Of a DNA stretch of 47,123 nt, positions 1 through 7,135 are shown one piece after another (the first letter of the stretch is position 1; every line of letters starts with the position of its first letter). The DNA is from an uncultured Veillonellaceae bacterium (lineage in GTDB: Bacteria > Bacillota > Negativicutes > Selenomonadales > Selenomonadaceae): positions 1-47,123 of the forward strand of contig OMWS01000017.1 of the NCBI GenBank assembly GCA_900314825.1, in the 5' to 3' direction. The translations under genes and the position numbers were made by a program. Under the pieces are notes generated by a model. It was not told the origin of the DNA. It saw nothing but the letters and a program-made list of their open reading frames with translations, and ran no database searches.

Positions 1-46
1 CAGTCGCGCTACGCGCGCCAGCTCTCCCAGAGGGAGAGCCTGCTGT
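1..46. repeat. Partial copy of the dispersed hairpin repeat (copy a)
   Basis: The window opens inside a repeat. The hairpin CTCTCCCAGAGGGAGAG followed by CC matches the right-hand ends of the copies at 22.0-22.3 kb and 29.1-29.2 kb. The left part lies outside the window. Bases 47-199 between this end and the YgiT gene hold no gene I can support. Confidence 0.6.
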
Positions 47-199
47 AAGCGTTACGAACGGCAGTCTTATGAAACCGTTCCAGTAAATGCAACAGCCCCC
101 TTTTCTATGGGCAATGCAGCCAATAAAAAGCGGGTGGAATCCTGCGCGCGAATTTCTTCCCGCTTCATCGTGGGCTTTCATGGCTTTCACAGCAGCGCA

Positions 200-427
200 T
201 CAAGCCACCTTGTCATATTCGACAATCGCAACTTCTTGCACCATGTCCCTGATTTTATCGATGATTTGTTCCAGACGGTCGGACACATCATCCGTATAGT
301 ACGCTTCACCACATTGCGTGCATACCATCGCGGGAACATCCTTGATCACGATGACGCAATGTTCCAGCGTCGCCACATACGTCTTCCGCGCATGTTCCAA
401 ATCCCCTTTGCACATAAAGCATTTCAT
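200..427 (-). CDS. YgiT/MqsA-type zinc-finger protein, probable antitoxin
   Basis: A 75-residue protein with two CxxC pairs, MKCFMCKGDL near the N-terminus and MVCTQCGEAYY near residue 37, the four-cysteine zinc finger of YgiT-type antitoxins. The C-terminal half (DDVSDRLEQIIDKIRDM) looks helical. In this family the zinc finger protein is normally the second gene of an operon whose first gene is a DUF4258 or MqsR-type toxin. The start at 427 is chosen because GGAGGTG lies 5 bases upstream and because the bases further upstream belong to the toxin remnant. No C-terminal HTH of the long MqsA form is present. The sequence looks intact, but its partner is broken, so it may be an orphan antitoxin. 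Confidence 0.8.
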   Translation of the reverse strand: MKCFMCKGDLEHARKTYVATLEHCVIVIKDVPAMVCTQCGEAYYTDDVSDRLEQIIDKIRDMVQEVAIVEYDKVA

Positions 428-432
428 TCTTG

Positions 433-581
433 TCACCTCCGCGTCTTTCCGTCTGGCCACCACTTGCGAGCACTCGGTTGATAGGTCGTGATGACGCATG
501 TTCGCGCCATAAGATGGTGCGCTCCGCCACAAGCTCTTTCAATCGTTCAAAATCAACGAGATGTTCTTCCTGACTTTGCAT
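433..581 (-). pseudogene. DUF4258 toxin remnant with internal deletion and frameshift
   Basis: The first frame gives MQSQEEHLVDFERLKELVAE followed by RTILWREHA, the usual DUF4258 beginning (ikelV..g.I.wT.Ha). A second frame, beginning over the same CATGCGTCATCACG segment, gives ITTYQPSARKWWPDGKTRR and a stop at 433-435, the usual DUF4258 C-terminus (ITaY.P...kW). The middle of the domain, roughly 50-60 residues including the RGI..eDV region, is missing and the two parts are out of frame. The stop is 5 bases from the YgiT start, the normal toxin-antitoxin spacing. Seen directly: both termini and the frame change. Inferred: one out-of-frame deletion inactivated the toxin. Confidence 0.75.
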
Positions 582-626
582 GGCAATAGCCCCTTGTTTT
601 ATGCTGTTGCTGGTCGTCAGCGCCGC

Positions 627-2240
627 TCAACGTCCTTTGTGGATATCCCAGATGAGCCGGAGGCTCAGGAAAAAGGCGATGAGATAGCCCAAAAAGCCGA
701 GAATCGGGATTTCCAAAATTTTCGGCGTCATGTTCGTCGTGCAGATCGTGCTGGAGCCAAGGAGCAGCGCTGCCGTCAAGATGGCGACGATGCCGCGGTT
801 CACCATCTTGTCGATGCGCCGCAGCGGCTCTTCCGAGCCCGTGACGTCGAGGTTCACTTTCGTCTGGCCGCTCATCGTCATCTTGAGGATGTCGGAAATC
901 TGCTCCGGCAGCTGCAGGGACTTGTGCAGGATGAGGTAGCCTTCGCGCCGCGCCTTCAGGAGCTCGTCGCGCCAGTTGAAATTCTTCTTGAAGTTCAGCT
1001 GGAGGCTCGTCGCAAAGATCTCGACGAAGCTGACTTTCGGACAGACGAGGCGCATGACGCCCTCGATGGTCAGCACGCCGCGCGCGAACATCGAGAGGCC
1101 TTGCGGGCAGGCGATATGGTGGACGCGCAGGATGTTCATGATCTGGCGCGTCAGGACGCCCATCTTGAGCTCGCGGAAATCGAGCGTGCCGTACTGCGCC
1201 ATGAGCGCGTCGATGTCCTGGTAGAGCGCCGTATGATTGATGTGGCCGCGCGGCACGCCGAGCGCGAGCACGGCCGTCTTCATCTCGAACGTATCGTGAT
1301 TCGCGAGCGCCATGACGGCCTTGCGGATCGCCGTGCGGTCGCGGTTCGACAGGCGCCCCATCATGCCGAGGTCGAGCCAGACGATGCGGCCACCCCGCAC
1401 CCAGATGTTGCCAGGATGCGGGTCGGCGTGGAAAAAGCCGTCCTCGATGATCTGCTTGACGTAGTTCTCGCCGAGCCGCCGCCCGAGCACCGTCACGTCG
1501 ACGCCGCGCGCCGCGAGGCCCTGGAAGTCGTCGATGGGCACGCCGTCGATGTACTCCATGACGAGGATGTGCTGCGTCGTGAGCTCGCGGTAGACGTGCG
1601 GGCACGAGACGAACATGTCGTCGTGATTGAGATGCGCGAACTCTTCGATGTGGTCGGCCTCGATGAGGAAATCCATCTCCTGCTTCGCAATCGACCACAT
1701 CTCGTCGAGCACCATGTCGAAGTCGATGACATCCTGCGAATGGCTGACGACCTTGACGAGGCGCGCGGCGCGCTTCAAAAGCACCATGTCGCGCGCCATG
1801 ATCTTATAGATCCCGGGGCGCTGGACTTTCACGACGACGCGCTCGCCCGTGACGAGCACGGCGCTGTGCACCTGCGCGATGGAGGCCGAGCCGAGCACGG
1901 TCTCGTCCACGGAGGCAAAGACCTTGTCCCACTTGCGGCTGTACTCCTGCTCGATCGTCTCAATGATGGTTTCAAACGGCAGCGGCTTCGCTTCCGTCTG
2001 CAGCCTTATAAGCTCGTCGCAGTATTCCTGCGGCAAAAAATCGGGGCGCATGCTCATGACTTGGCCGAGCTTCACGAACGTCGGGCCGAGGTCTTCGAGG
2101 ATGTGCCGGAGTTTTTCCGGCGACAGGCCGCGCACGACATCGTACTTCCGCAGCACGTCCACCATTTCACGCAGGCGGACGGCCGAGACGACTTCTTTTC
2201 GCTGTTCGTGTTTCAGGGTAGAAAACATTTTTTTGAGCAT
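627..2240 (-). CDS. UbiB/AarF (ABC1, ADCK-like) protein kinase-like ATPase
   Basis: A 537-residue member of the UbiB atypical kinase family. Visible family marks, in order: the KxGQ motif (FVKLGQVMSMRPDFLP, near residue 70), the Ala-rich loop (GSASIAQVHSAVL), the nucleotide-binding lysine (VVVKVQRPGI), HADPHPGNIW, and LDLGMMG in place of the DFG of ordinary kinases. Two hydrophobic helices close the protein (IVAILTAALLLGSS and LGFLGYLIAFFLSLRLIW), so it is probably anchored in the inner membrane. The family supports isoprenoid quinone or lipid metabolism, but the client here is unknown. The start at 2240 follows AAAGGACATCCAGC. It lies 25 bases downstream of the ABC-F gene on the same strand, so co-transcription is likely. 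Confidence 0.88.
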   Translation of the reverse strand: MLKKMFSTLKHEQRKEVVSAVRLREMVDVLRKYDVVRGLSPEKLRHILEDLGPTFVKLGQVMSMRPDFLPQEYCDELIRLQTEAKPLPFETIIETIEQEYSRKWDKVFASVDETVLGSASIAQVHSAVLVTGERVVVKVQRPGIYKIMARDMVLLKRAARLVKVVSHSQDVIDFDMVLDEMWSIAKQEMDFLIEADHIEEFAHLNHDDMFVSCPHVYRELTTQHILVMEYIDGVPIDDFQGLAARGVDVTVLGRRLGENYVKQIIEDGFFHADPHPGNIWVRGGRIVWLDLGMMGRLSNRDRTAIRKAVMALANHDTFEMKTAVLALGVPRGHINHTALYQDIDALMAQYGTLDFRELKMGVLTRQIMNILRVHHIACPQGLSMFARGVLTIEGVMRLVCPKVSFVEIFATSLQLNFKKNFNWRDELLKARREGYLILHKSLQLPEQISDILKMTMSGQTKVNLDVTGSEEPLRRIDKMVNRGIVAILTAALLLGSSTICTTNMTPKILEIPILGFLGYLIAFFLSLRLIWDIHKGR

Positions 2241-2265
2241 GCTGGATGTCCTTTGATGGTCCGGG

Positions 2266-3894
2266 TTAATCCTCTGCGCCCTGATACTTGGCCGCAATCT
2301 GCTGCTGCACAGTCTCGTTCGCGAGGAATTCATCATACGTCGTCACGCGGTCGACGACGCCGTCCGGCGTGATGTCGATGATGCGGTTCGCGATCGTCTG
2401 GACGAACTGGTGGTCGTGCGACGCGAAAAGCGCCGTGCCCGGGAACGCGATGAGGCCGTTGTTCAGCGCCGTGATGGATTCGAGGTCGAGATGGTTCGTC
2501 GGCTCGTCGAGGAGCAGCACGTTCGCGCCCGAGAGCATCATGCGCGACAGCATGCAGCGCACGCGCTCGCCGCCCGAGAGGACGTTCGCCTTTTTCTGGC
2601 TTTCCTCGCCCGTGAACAGCATGCGCCCGAGGAAGCCGCGCACGAACGTCTCGTCCGGGTCCTTCGAATACTGGCGCAGCCAGTCGACGAGGTTCAGGTC
2701 CACGTCATCGAAGTACGCCGCATTGTCCGACGGCAGGTAGGCCTGCGTCGTCGTCACGCCCCATTTGAACGAGCCCGTATCCGGCTCTTCCTCGCCCATG
2801 AGAATCTTGAACAGCATCGTCTTGCCGAGCGTGTTCGGCCCGACGAACGCGACCTTGTCGCCTTTTTTCAGCGTGAAGCTGACGTTCTTCAGCACCTGCT
2901 CGCCATCGACGTTCTTGCTGATGCCATCGACCGTGAGGAGCTGGTCGCCGGCCTCGCGGTCGGGCGTGAACGCGATGTACGGATAGCGGCGCGACGACGG
3001 CTTGATGTCCTCGACCTTGATCTTGTCGAGGAGCTTCTTGCGGCTCGTCGCCTGCTTCGACTTTGCGGCATTCGCGGCAAAGCGCGCGATGAAGTTCTGG
3101 AGTTCCTTGATTTTTTCCTCGGCCTTCTTGTTCTGCTCTTTCTGCAGCTGCAAAGCAAGCTGGCTCGACTGATACCAGAAATCATAGTTGCCGGCGTAGA
3201 GGCGGATCTCGCCGAAATCGACGTCGCAGATGTACGTGCAGACCTGGTTGAGGAAATGGCGGTCATGCGAGACGACGATGACCGTATTCGGGAAGTCCGC
3301 AAGGAAGTCTTCGAGCCAGTTGATCGAGACGACGTCGAGATGGTTCGTCGGCTCGTCGAGGAGCAGGATGTCCGGATTGCCGAACAGCGCCTGCGCGAGG
3401 AGCACGCGGACTTTTTCCTTCACCGTGAGCTCCGACATCATCATCGTGTGCTTGTCATCCGGGATGCCGAGGCCGTTCAGCAGCTTCGCCGCGTCGGACT
3501 CCGCGTCCCAGCCATTCATCTCGGCGAACTCCGCTTCGAGCTCTGAGGCTTTCATGCCATCCGCTTCGGAAAAGTCGGGCTTTGCGTACAGCGCATCCTT
3601 TTCGTCCATGATCTCGACGAGGCGCGGATGGCCCATCATGACCGTGCGGAGCACCTGATACTGGTCGTAGGCATAGTGATCCTGCTTCAAGACCGCGAGG
3701 CGCTCGCCTGGCGTCACCTCGACCGTGCCGCCCGTCGGCTCGAGCTCGCCCGATAAGAGCTTCAAAAACGTCGATTTGCCAGCGCCATTCGCGCCGATGA
3801 TGCCATAGCAATTGCCCGGCGTGAACTTCAGGTTGACGTCTTTATAGAGGACGCGCTTGCCGAACTGGAGGCTCAGGTTGTTCGTGGTAATCAT
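2266..3894 (-). CDS. ABC-F family ATPase, YbiT-like
   Basis: A 542-residue protein with two ATP-binding cassettes and no membrane segments. Domain 1: Walker A GANGAGKST near residue 34, a degenerate signature (SELTVKEKVRVLL) and Walker B ILLLDEPTNHLD. Domain 2: GPNTLGKTM, LSGGERVRCML and VLLLDEPTNHLD. Between them sits a charged linker (QKEQNKKAEEKIKELQNFIA...SKQATSRKKLLDKI), the ribosome-contacting region of ABC-F proteins. Length, the poor first signature and the linker resemble YbiT rather than EttA or antibiotic-resistance ABC-Fs. Such proteins act on the ribosome as translation factors. The domain 2 Walker A is atypical, with TLGK for NGVGK. AAAGGA lies about 13 bases before the start. 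Confidence 0.88.
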   Translation of the reverse strand: MITTNNLSLQFGKRVLYKDVNLKFTPGNCYGIIGANGAGKSTFLKLLSGELEPTGGTVEVTPGERLAVLKQDHYAYDQYQVLRTVMMGHPRLVEIMDEKDALYAKPDFSEADGMKASELEAEFAEMNGWDAESDAAKLLNGLGIPDDKHTMMMSELTVKEKVRVLLAQALFGNPDILLLDEPTNHLDVVSINWLEDFLADFPNTVIVVSHDRHFLNQVCTYICDVDFGEIRLYAGNYDFWYQSSQLALQLQKEQNKKAEEKIKELQNFIARFAANAAKSKQATSRKKLLDKIKVEDIKPSSRRYPYIAFTPDREAGDQLLTVDGISKNVDGEQVLKNVSFTLKKGDKVAFVGPNTLGKTMLFKILMGEEEPDTGSFKWGVTTTQAYLPSDNAAYFDDVDLNLVDWLRQYSKDPDETFVRGFLGRMLFTGEESQKKANVLSGGERVRCMLSRMMLSGANVLLLDEPTNHLDLESITALNNGLIAFPGTALFASHDHQFVQTIANRIIDITPDGVVDRVTTYDEFLANETVQQQIAAKYQGAED

Positions 3895-3940
3895 CGAAGG
3901 GTGGTCATCCTTTCTGTATTGGAAACATCTTTATTCGCTT

Positions 3941-4777
3941 TTATTCGCTCAAAATCGCACGGAACATCGAGAGGATGCTCTGGCCATACGAATGGCCGGG
4001 CACGGCCCAGCGGCCATTGAGATCTTCCCAGGCGCCGAGCGTATTGTCGCCATACGTGCCGCGCACGAGCGTGTAGCGCGGGTCGACGACGGGCTCCTGC
4101 GGCTCGCGCGTCGAAGCGTAGGCAAGGAGGTGCTGGATGTGGGCGCGCACGCCGAGCTGCGGCGTCGCAAACGCGGCACCGCGCACGCCGCCGCCCGTCG
4201 TGCCGAGGCCGCAGTAATTGTTCTGCGACGGCACGACATCGCCGCCATAGCGGAAGAAGCCCGTCTCCTTCAGCGCCTGCGCGAACGCGACATCCGGACG
4301 GATGCCCTCGCGCGCGCCTTCTTGATAGTAAAAGGACACGAGCTGCTGCGGCGTGCAGGAGATGTCCGGCGCGGGATTGTACGCGAGCAGATACTTCACG
4401 CACTGCTCTTCCGTCGCGAGCGGCGTGCCGATGATCGCGTCATCGTAGGCCGAGATCGTCTTGGGGACGTCAAAAGGCATGGGGTTCATCGTCGGTTCTT
4501 CGACGGGATGCAGGATCGCCTGGATGCGATCCTCAAGCGACCCTTTCGCCGCGTCATCGCGCGGCACGACGCGCGTCGAGCCCGCCGGTGTCGGGCGCAC
4601 CTCGCGGCGCACGCCGGACGGCTGCTGTACCGTGCGTCCCGGCAGCTCCACACGCTCCGACGCCTGCGACGGCGTCAGGCGATGCGCCTGCACGTCCGTC
4701 GGCGTGGAAAAAAGAACCACGCCAGCGAGCGCGCCGACAAAAACGAATGAACCCAATGATGTTCCCCATGCATGCAT
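3941..4777 (-). CDS. Exported glucosaminidase-domain protein (GH73-like)
   Basis: A 278-residue protein with an N-terminal signal sequence or anchor (GTSLGSFVFVGALAGVVLF), a low-complexity linker of about 80 residues, and a C-terminal glucosaminidase domain. The domain is marked by FAQALKETGFFRYGGDV, with the predicted catalytic Glu in KETG, then QNNYCGLGTTGG, as in the GH73/mannosyl-glycoprotein endo-beta-N-acetylglucosaminidase family. It should cleave the glycan of peptidoglycan in the cell envelope. Start 4777 is preferred over an ATG at 4813 because AGAAGGGAG stands 9 bases upstream. It ends 46 bases before the ABC-F gene in the same direction; a 10-base near-duplication (TTATTCGCTT/C) covers the stop. 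Confidence 0.82.
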   Translation of the reverse strand: MHAWGTSLGSFVFVGALAGVVLFSTPTDVQAHRLTPSQASERVELPGRTVQQPSGVRREVRPTPAGSTRVVPRDDAAKGSLEDRIQAILHPVEEPTMNPMPFDVPKTISAYDDAIIGTPLATEEQCVKYLLAYNPAPDISCTPQQLVSFYYQEGAREGIRPDVAFAQALKETGFFRYGGDVVPSQNNYCGLGTTGGGVRGAAFATPQLGVRAHIQHLLAYASTREPQEPVVDPRYTLVRGTYGDNTLGAWEDLNGRWAVPGHSYGQSILSMFRAILSE

Positions 4778-4831
4778 GAGCGAATGCTCCCTTCTAAAAC
4801 GATCCATATCCACAAACCAGAAATCCAGCAG

Positions 4832-6346
4832 TTAAAACAGCCAAGCATCAAAGAAGACGATCAGCACGACAAAGGCTGCAAGGATGCGCATCGTGCGCGT
4901 GATGTCTTCCGTGCGATTCGATAGCACCTTCCATAGCACATACGCAACGGTCGCAAGGGACAAACCGAACGCCATGTCGTATGTCAGCGGCACAAGCACA
5001 ACGAGCACGATCGCTGCCGTGCGCTCGGCAAGGTCGAATCGCGTCCAATCGAGCGTTGTCCTCGCCATCAGGAACAACCCTGCGACGACAACGCACGGCA
5101 CGAGCATCGCCGGAAACGACGCGAGCTCCTTCGCGAGCGGCGCGGCGCACATCAAAAACAACAGGCCGGCGGCTGCGCCGACGGCATACGCCTGCGGCCG
5201 CGCGCGCCCAGCCTCCCCCGCCATCGCCGACTCCGGCGCCGCCGTCATCGGCGTCATGCCGCAGAGCGCCGCGAGGAGATTCATGGCGGCCGCGAGGCAC
5301 AACGGACGTTTGGGCGGCAACGACGGTTCCGCGGTCGCGTCTCGTCGCTGCATTCCTGGTGTTCCGTTCGCCCCTATAGCGTTGGAAGTCCCCAACGCCT
5401 GCCATGTCCCCCAGAAATTCAAAATCATCACGAGGAACAACCACGGCAGGGTGGCAATCATCGTGGCCAGCGCCTTCGCATCGCCCTCGCCCGCGAGCAG
5501 GAACAGCCCGATGGAACGGTCGAGTCCCTCAGGCGCGTAGAACGGCGCGGGCGGGATGATCCAGAAGCCTTCGATGAACGACAGCGCCGCTGTCACCAAA
5601 AGCCCAAGTCCAACGCACTTGCCCAAAGCCTCCCCCTCTGGGGGAGGTGCCGAGCGCATGCGAGGCGGAGAGGGTGACGTCTGATGAGATTCTCTATCCT
5701 TTCGATAGAATCGTGAATCGCGTACCTGCGCTACCCTCTCCACCGCTTCGCGGTTCCCCTCCCCCAGGGGGGGAGGCTTAGGTTGCATGGCCTGCAAAGC
5801 CGCTAATCCGAGCATGCCGACGATGCCGAGCAAGCTGAAGTACGCCAGCGGGTCCGCGAAGTCGCCGAGCATCACGAGATGGACGGGCGAGGCGAGCAGC
5901 AGGCGCCCGCGCTCGAGCCCCCAGAGCACCATCATCGCGCCGAGCGCGAGCGGGAGTGCCTGGCGGATGCACAGCGGGATGGCCCGGACAATTCTTGATG
6001 CAACGCCCGTGAATGCAGCGATGCAGACGAGGAACGCAACCGTGGCAGAGAGCGCGTAAAGCTGTCCGAGCGTCAGCCCATGCGAAATGACGAGCAACGC
6101 AAAGAGCCAGCCCGCCGTCATGAGGTCGGGGCCGAGCGCGACGGCAGCCCCGCGTCGTCCGAGCGCGAGCGTGCCGAGCGCGGAGAGCGCGGCGGCGACG
6201 ACGTAGACGGCCGGGAAATAAGCACCGGCTTCGGCTGCAATTTGTGCAACGAGCACAAGCCCTGCGCTCATGCACAGCGCCGTCGCGAGTCCCGCGCGCA
6301 CCGCGCCGCCTGCCTCGCTCTTCCACCAACCTCGCAGCCTGCTCAC
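4832..6346 (-). CDS. NCS2/AzgA-like purine permease with repeat-encoded insert
   Basis: A 504-residue polytopic membrane protein. Segments before and after the insert follow the AzgA (adenine/guanine/hypoxanthine) pattern: SPVHLVMLGDFADP, MILNFWGTWQALGTS where AzgA has FDTLGT, MTAAPESAMAGEAGRARPQ where AzgA has the ESaaG.aaGGRTG motif, and a C-terminal VLVPLTYDMAFG. Several substrate-region residues differ from typical AzgA, so the substrate is uncertain. About residues 188-242, a hydrophilic Pro/Arg/Glu-rich stretch, are encoded by the dispersed repeat at 5626-5779, which is open in this frame and lies in a loop between two membrane segments. The start is GTG at 6346, behind GGAGGAGGGCGT. 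TATGATATGATATAAA 25-45 bases upstream is a plausible -10 region. Confidence 0.8.
   Translation of the reverse strand: MSRLRGWWKSEAGGAVRAGLATALCMSAGLVLVAQIAAEAGAYFPAVYVVAAALSALGTLALGRRGAAVALGPDLMTAGWLFALLVISHGLTLGQLYALSATVAFLVCIAAFTGVASRIVRAIPLCIRQALPLALGAMMVLWGLERGRLLLASPVHLVMLGDFADPLAYFSLLGIVGMLGLAALQAMQPKPPPLGEGNREAVERVAQVRDSRFYRKDRESHQTSPSPPRMRSAPPPEGEALGKCVGLGLLVTAALSFIEGFWIIPPAPFYAPEGLDRSIGLFLLAGEGDAKALATMIATLPWLFLVMILNFWGTWQALGTSNAIGANGTPGMQRRDATAEPSLPPKRPLCLAAAMNLLAALCGMTPMTAAPESAMAGEAGRARPQAYAVGAAAGLLFLMCAAPLAKELASFPAMLVPCVVVAGLFLMARTTLDWTRFDLAERTAAIVLVVLVPLTYDMAFGLSLATVAYVLWKVLSNRTEDITRTMRILAAFVVLIVFFDAWLF
5626..5779. repeat. Mosaic palindromic element (copy b), inside the permease gene
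   Basis: Ends are AAGCCTCCCCC and GGGGGAGGCTT. The left hairpin is GCCTCCCCCTCTGGGGGAGG, followed by GGAGAGGGT; the right side has ACCCTCTCC, a CCGCTTCGCGG hairpin and the closing CCTCCCCCAGGGGGGG hairpin. The core carries CTATCCTTTCGATAG then AATCGTGAATC, shared with copies d and g. The element keeps the permease frame open. Confidence 0.9.
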
Positions 6347-6490
6347 ACGCCCTCCTCCTCTTCTTTCCGTATCTTTTATATCATATCATAGTTTTACTGG
6401 AATCTCTATGAGAATTCGTGCGTAATTTTTGCGTCGTCGTCCCCCTGGGAAGCCGCAGCCAGCAAAAGAGTCTCAAGCACGCGCCATCGT

Positions 6491-7063
6491 TCAAAATTCA
6501 ATGCCCTTCTGCGCCTGGATGCCCTTTTGAAACGGATGCTTTACAAGATGCATCTCCGTCACGAGGTCGGCGCGGGCGATGACCTCTGGTGCGGCGTCGC
6601 GTCCCGTCAGCACGAGGTGAAGACCCTGCGGACGCGCGTCGAGCAGCGCGAGCACATCCGAGACGTCCAGCAATCCGAATTTCACGGCGTAATTGATTTC
6701 GTCAAGGACGATCAAATCCCAAGCGCCGCTCGTGATCGCCGCGCGCGCTTCATCGAGCGCTTCCTTTGCCGCGCGCCGATGTTCCTCTGCATCCACATTC
6801 CCTTTGCGCGTGAAGCCAAGGCCTCGCTGCCGCAGCGCAATCGTGCCGCCCGCAGAACTTTTCGCGAGCGCCTGGATTGCATGGAGCTCGCCATACTTCC
6901 AGCCGCCCTTGATGAATTGCAAGATCAAGACGCGAAGCCCGTCGCCCCACGCCCTGAGCGCCAGCCCGAGCGCCGCCGTCGTCTTCCCCTTGCCATCGCC
7001 CGTATGCACAAGGACGAGTCCGTGCGGCTCCTTTCCCGTCGCAGCTTTCTCTGTTTCCGTCAT
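6491..7063 (-). CDS. cobO: Cob(I)yrinic acid a,c-diamide adenosyltransferase (CobO/BtuR)
   Basis: A 190-residue ATP:corrinoid adenosyltransferase. The P-loop GDGKGKTTAALG near residue 22 is the diagnostic CobA/CobO/BtuR motif. It is followed by ILQFIKGGWKYGEL, the Walker-B-like WDLIVLDEINYAV and the closing LTGRDAAPEVIARADLVTEM. The enzyme attaches the adenosyl group to the cobalt of cobalamin precursors. The ATG at 7063 is used; a TTG one codon upstream is equally open. GGGGG lies 10 bases upstream. The downstream permease is separated by 144 bases that hold no riboswitch I can recognise. The divergent GDSL gene starts 72 bases away. Confidence 0.92.
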   Translation of the reverse strand: MTETEKAATGKEPHGLVLVHTGDGKGKTTAALGLALRAWGDGLRVLILQFIKGGWKYGELHAIQALAKSSAGGTIALRQRGLGFTRKGNVDAEEHRRAAKEALDEARAAITSGAWDLIVLDEINYAVKFGLLDVSDVLALLDARPQGLHLVLTGRDAAPEVIARADLVTEMHLVKHPFQKGIQAQKGIEF

Positions 7064-7135
7064 CAAAAAAACGCCCCCTCGATGGCTTTCCTATGGTATA
7101 CTAGGATTATACCACAATCCAGGAGACCTTTATCG

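Noticed and set aside
1..199. Small frames at the left edge
   Set aside because: They overlap the repeat end or lie antisense to the YgiT gene, without ribosome sites or recognisable motifs.
561..2372. Long plus-strand reading frame opposite the UbiB-type gene
   Set aside because: Antisense shadow of a GC-rich gene with clear UbiB motifs; Arg/His/Asp-rich, no ribosome site and no family pattern. The same applies to long frames opposite trpB (22351-24360), ppk (29073-31397) and rhaA/rhaB (35333-37975).
2266..3894. ABC-F gene as a pseudogene because its first signature motif is poor
   Set aside because: A degenerate first signature is usual in YbiT-like proteins, and the frame is complete with both Walker B motifs.
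6347..6490. Purine or cobalamin riboswitch before the permease
   Set aside because: No purine-aptamer or B12-box sequence could be found; only promoter-like AT-rich DNA and a ribosome site.
6527..7135. Upstream extension of the GDSL hydrolase
   Set aside because: It lies antisense over cobO and has no domain content; TTG at 7136 has AGGAGA at the right distance and begins directly with the membrane anchor.
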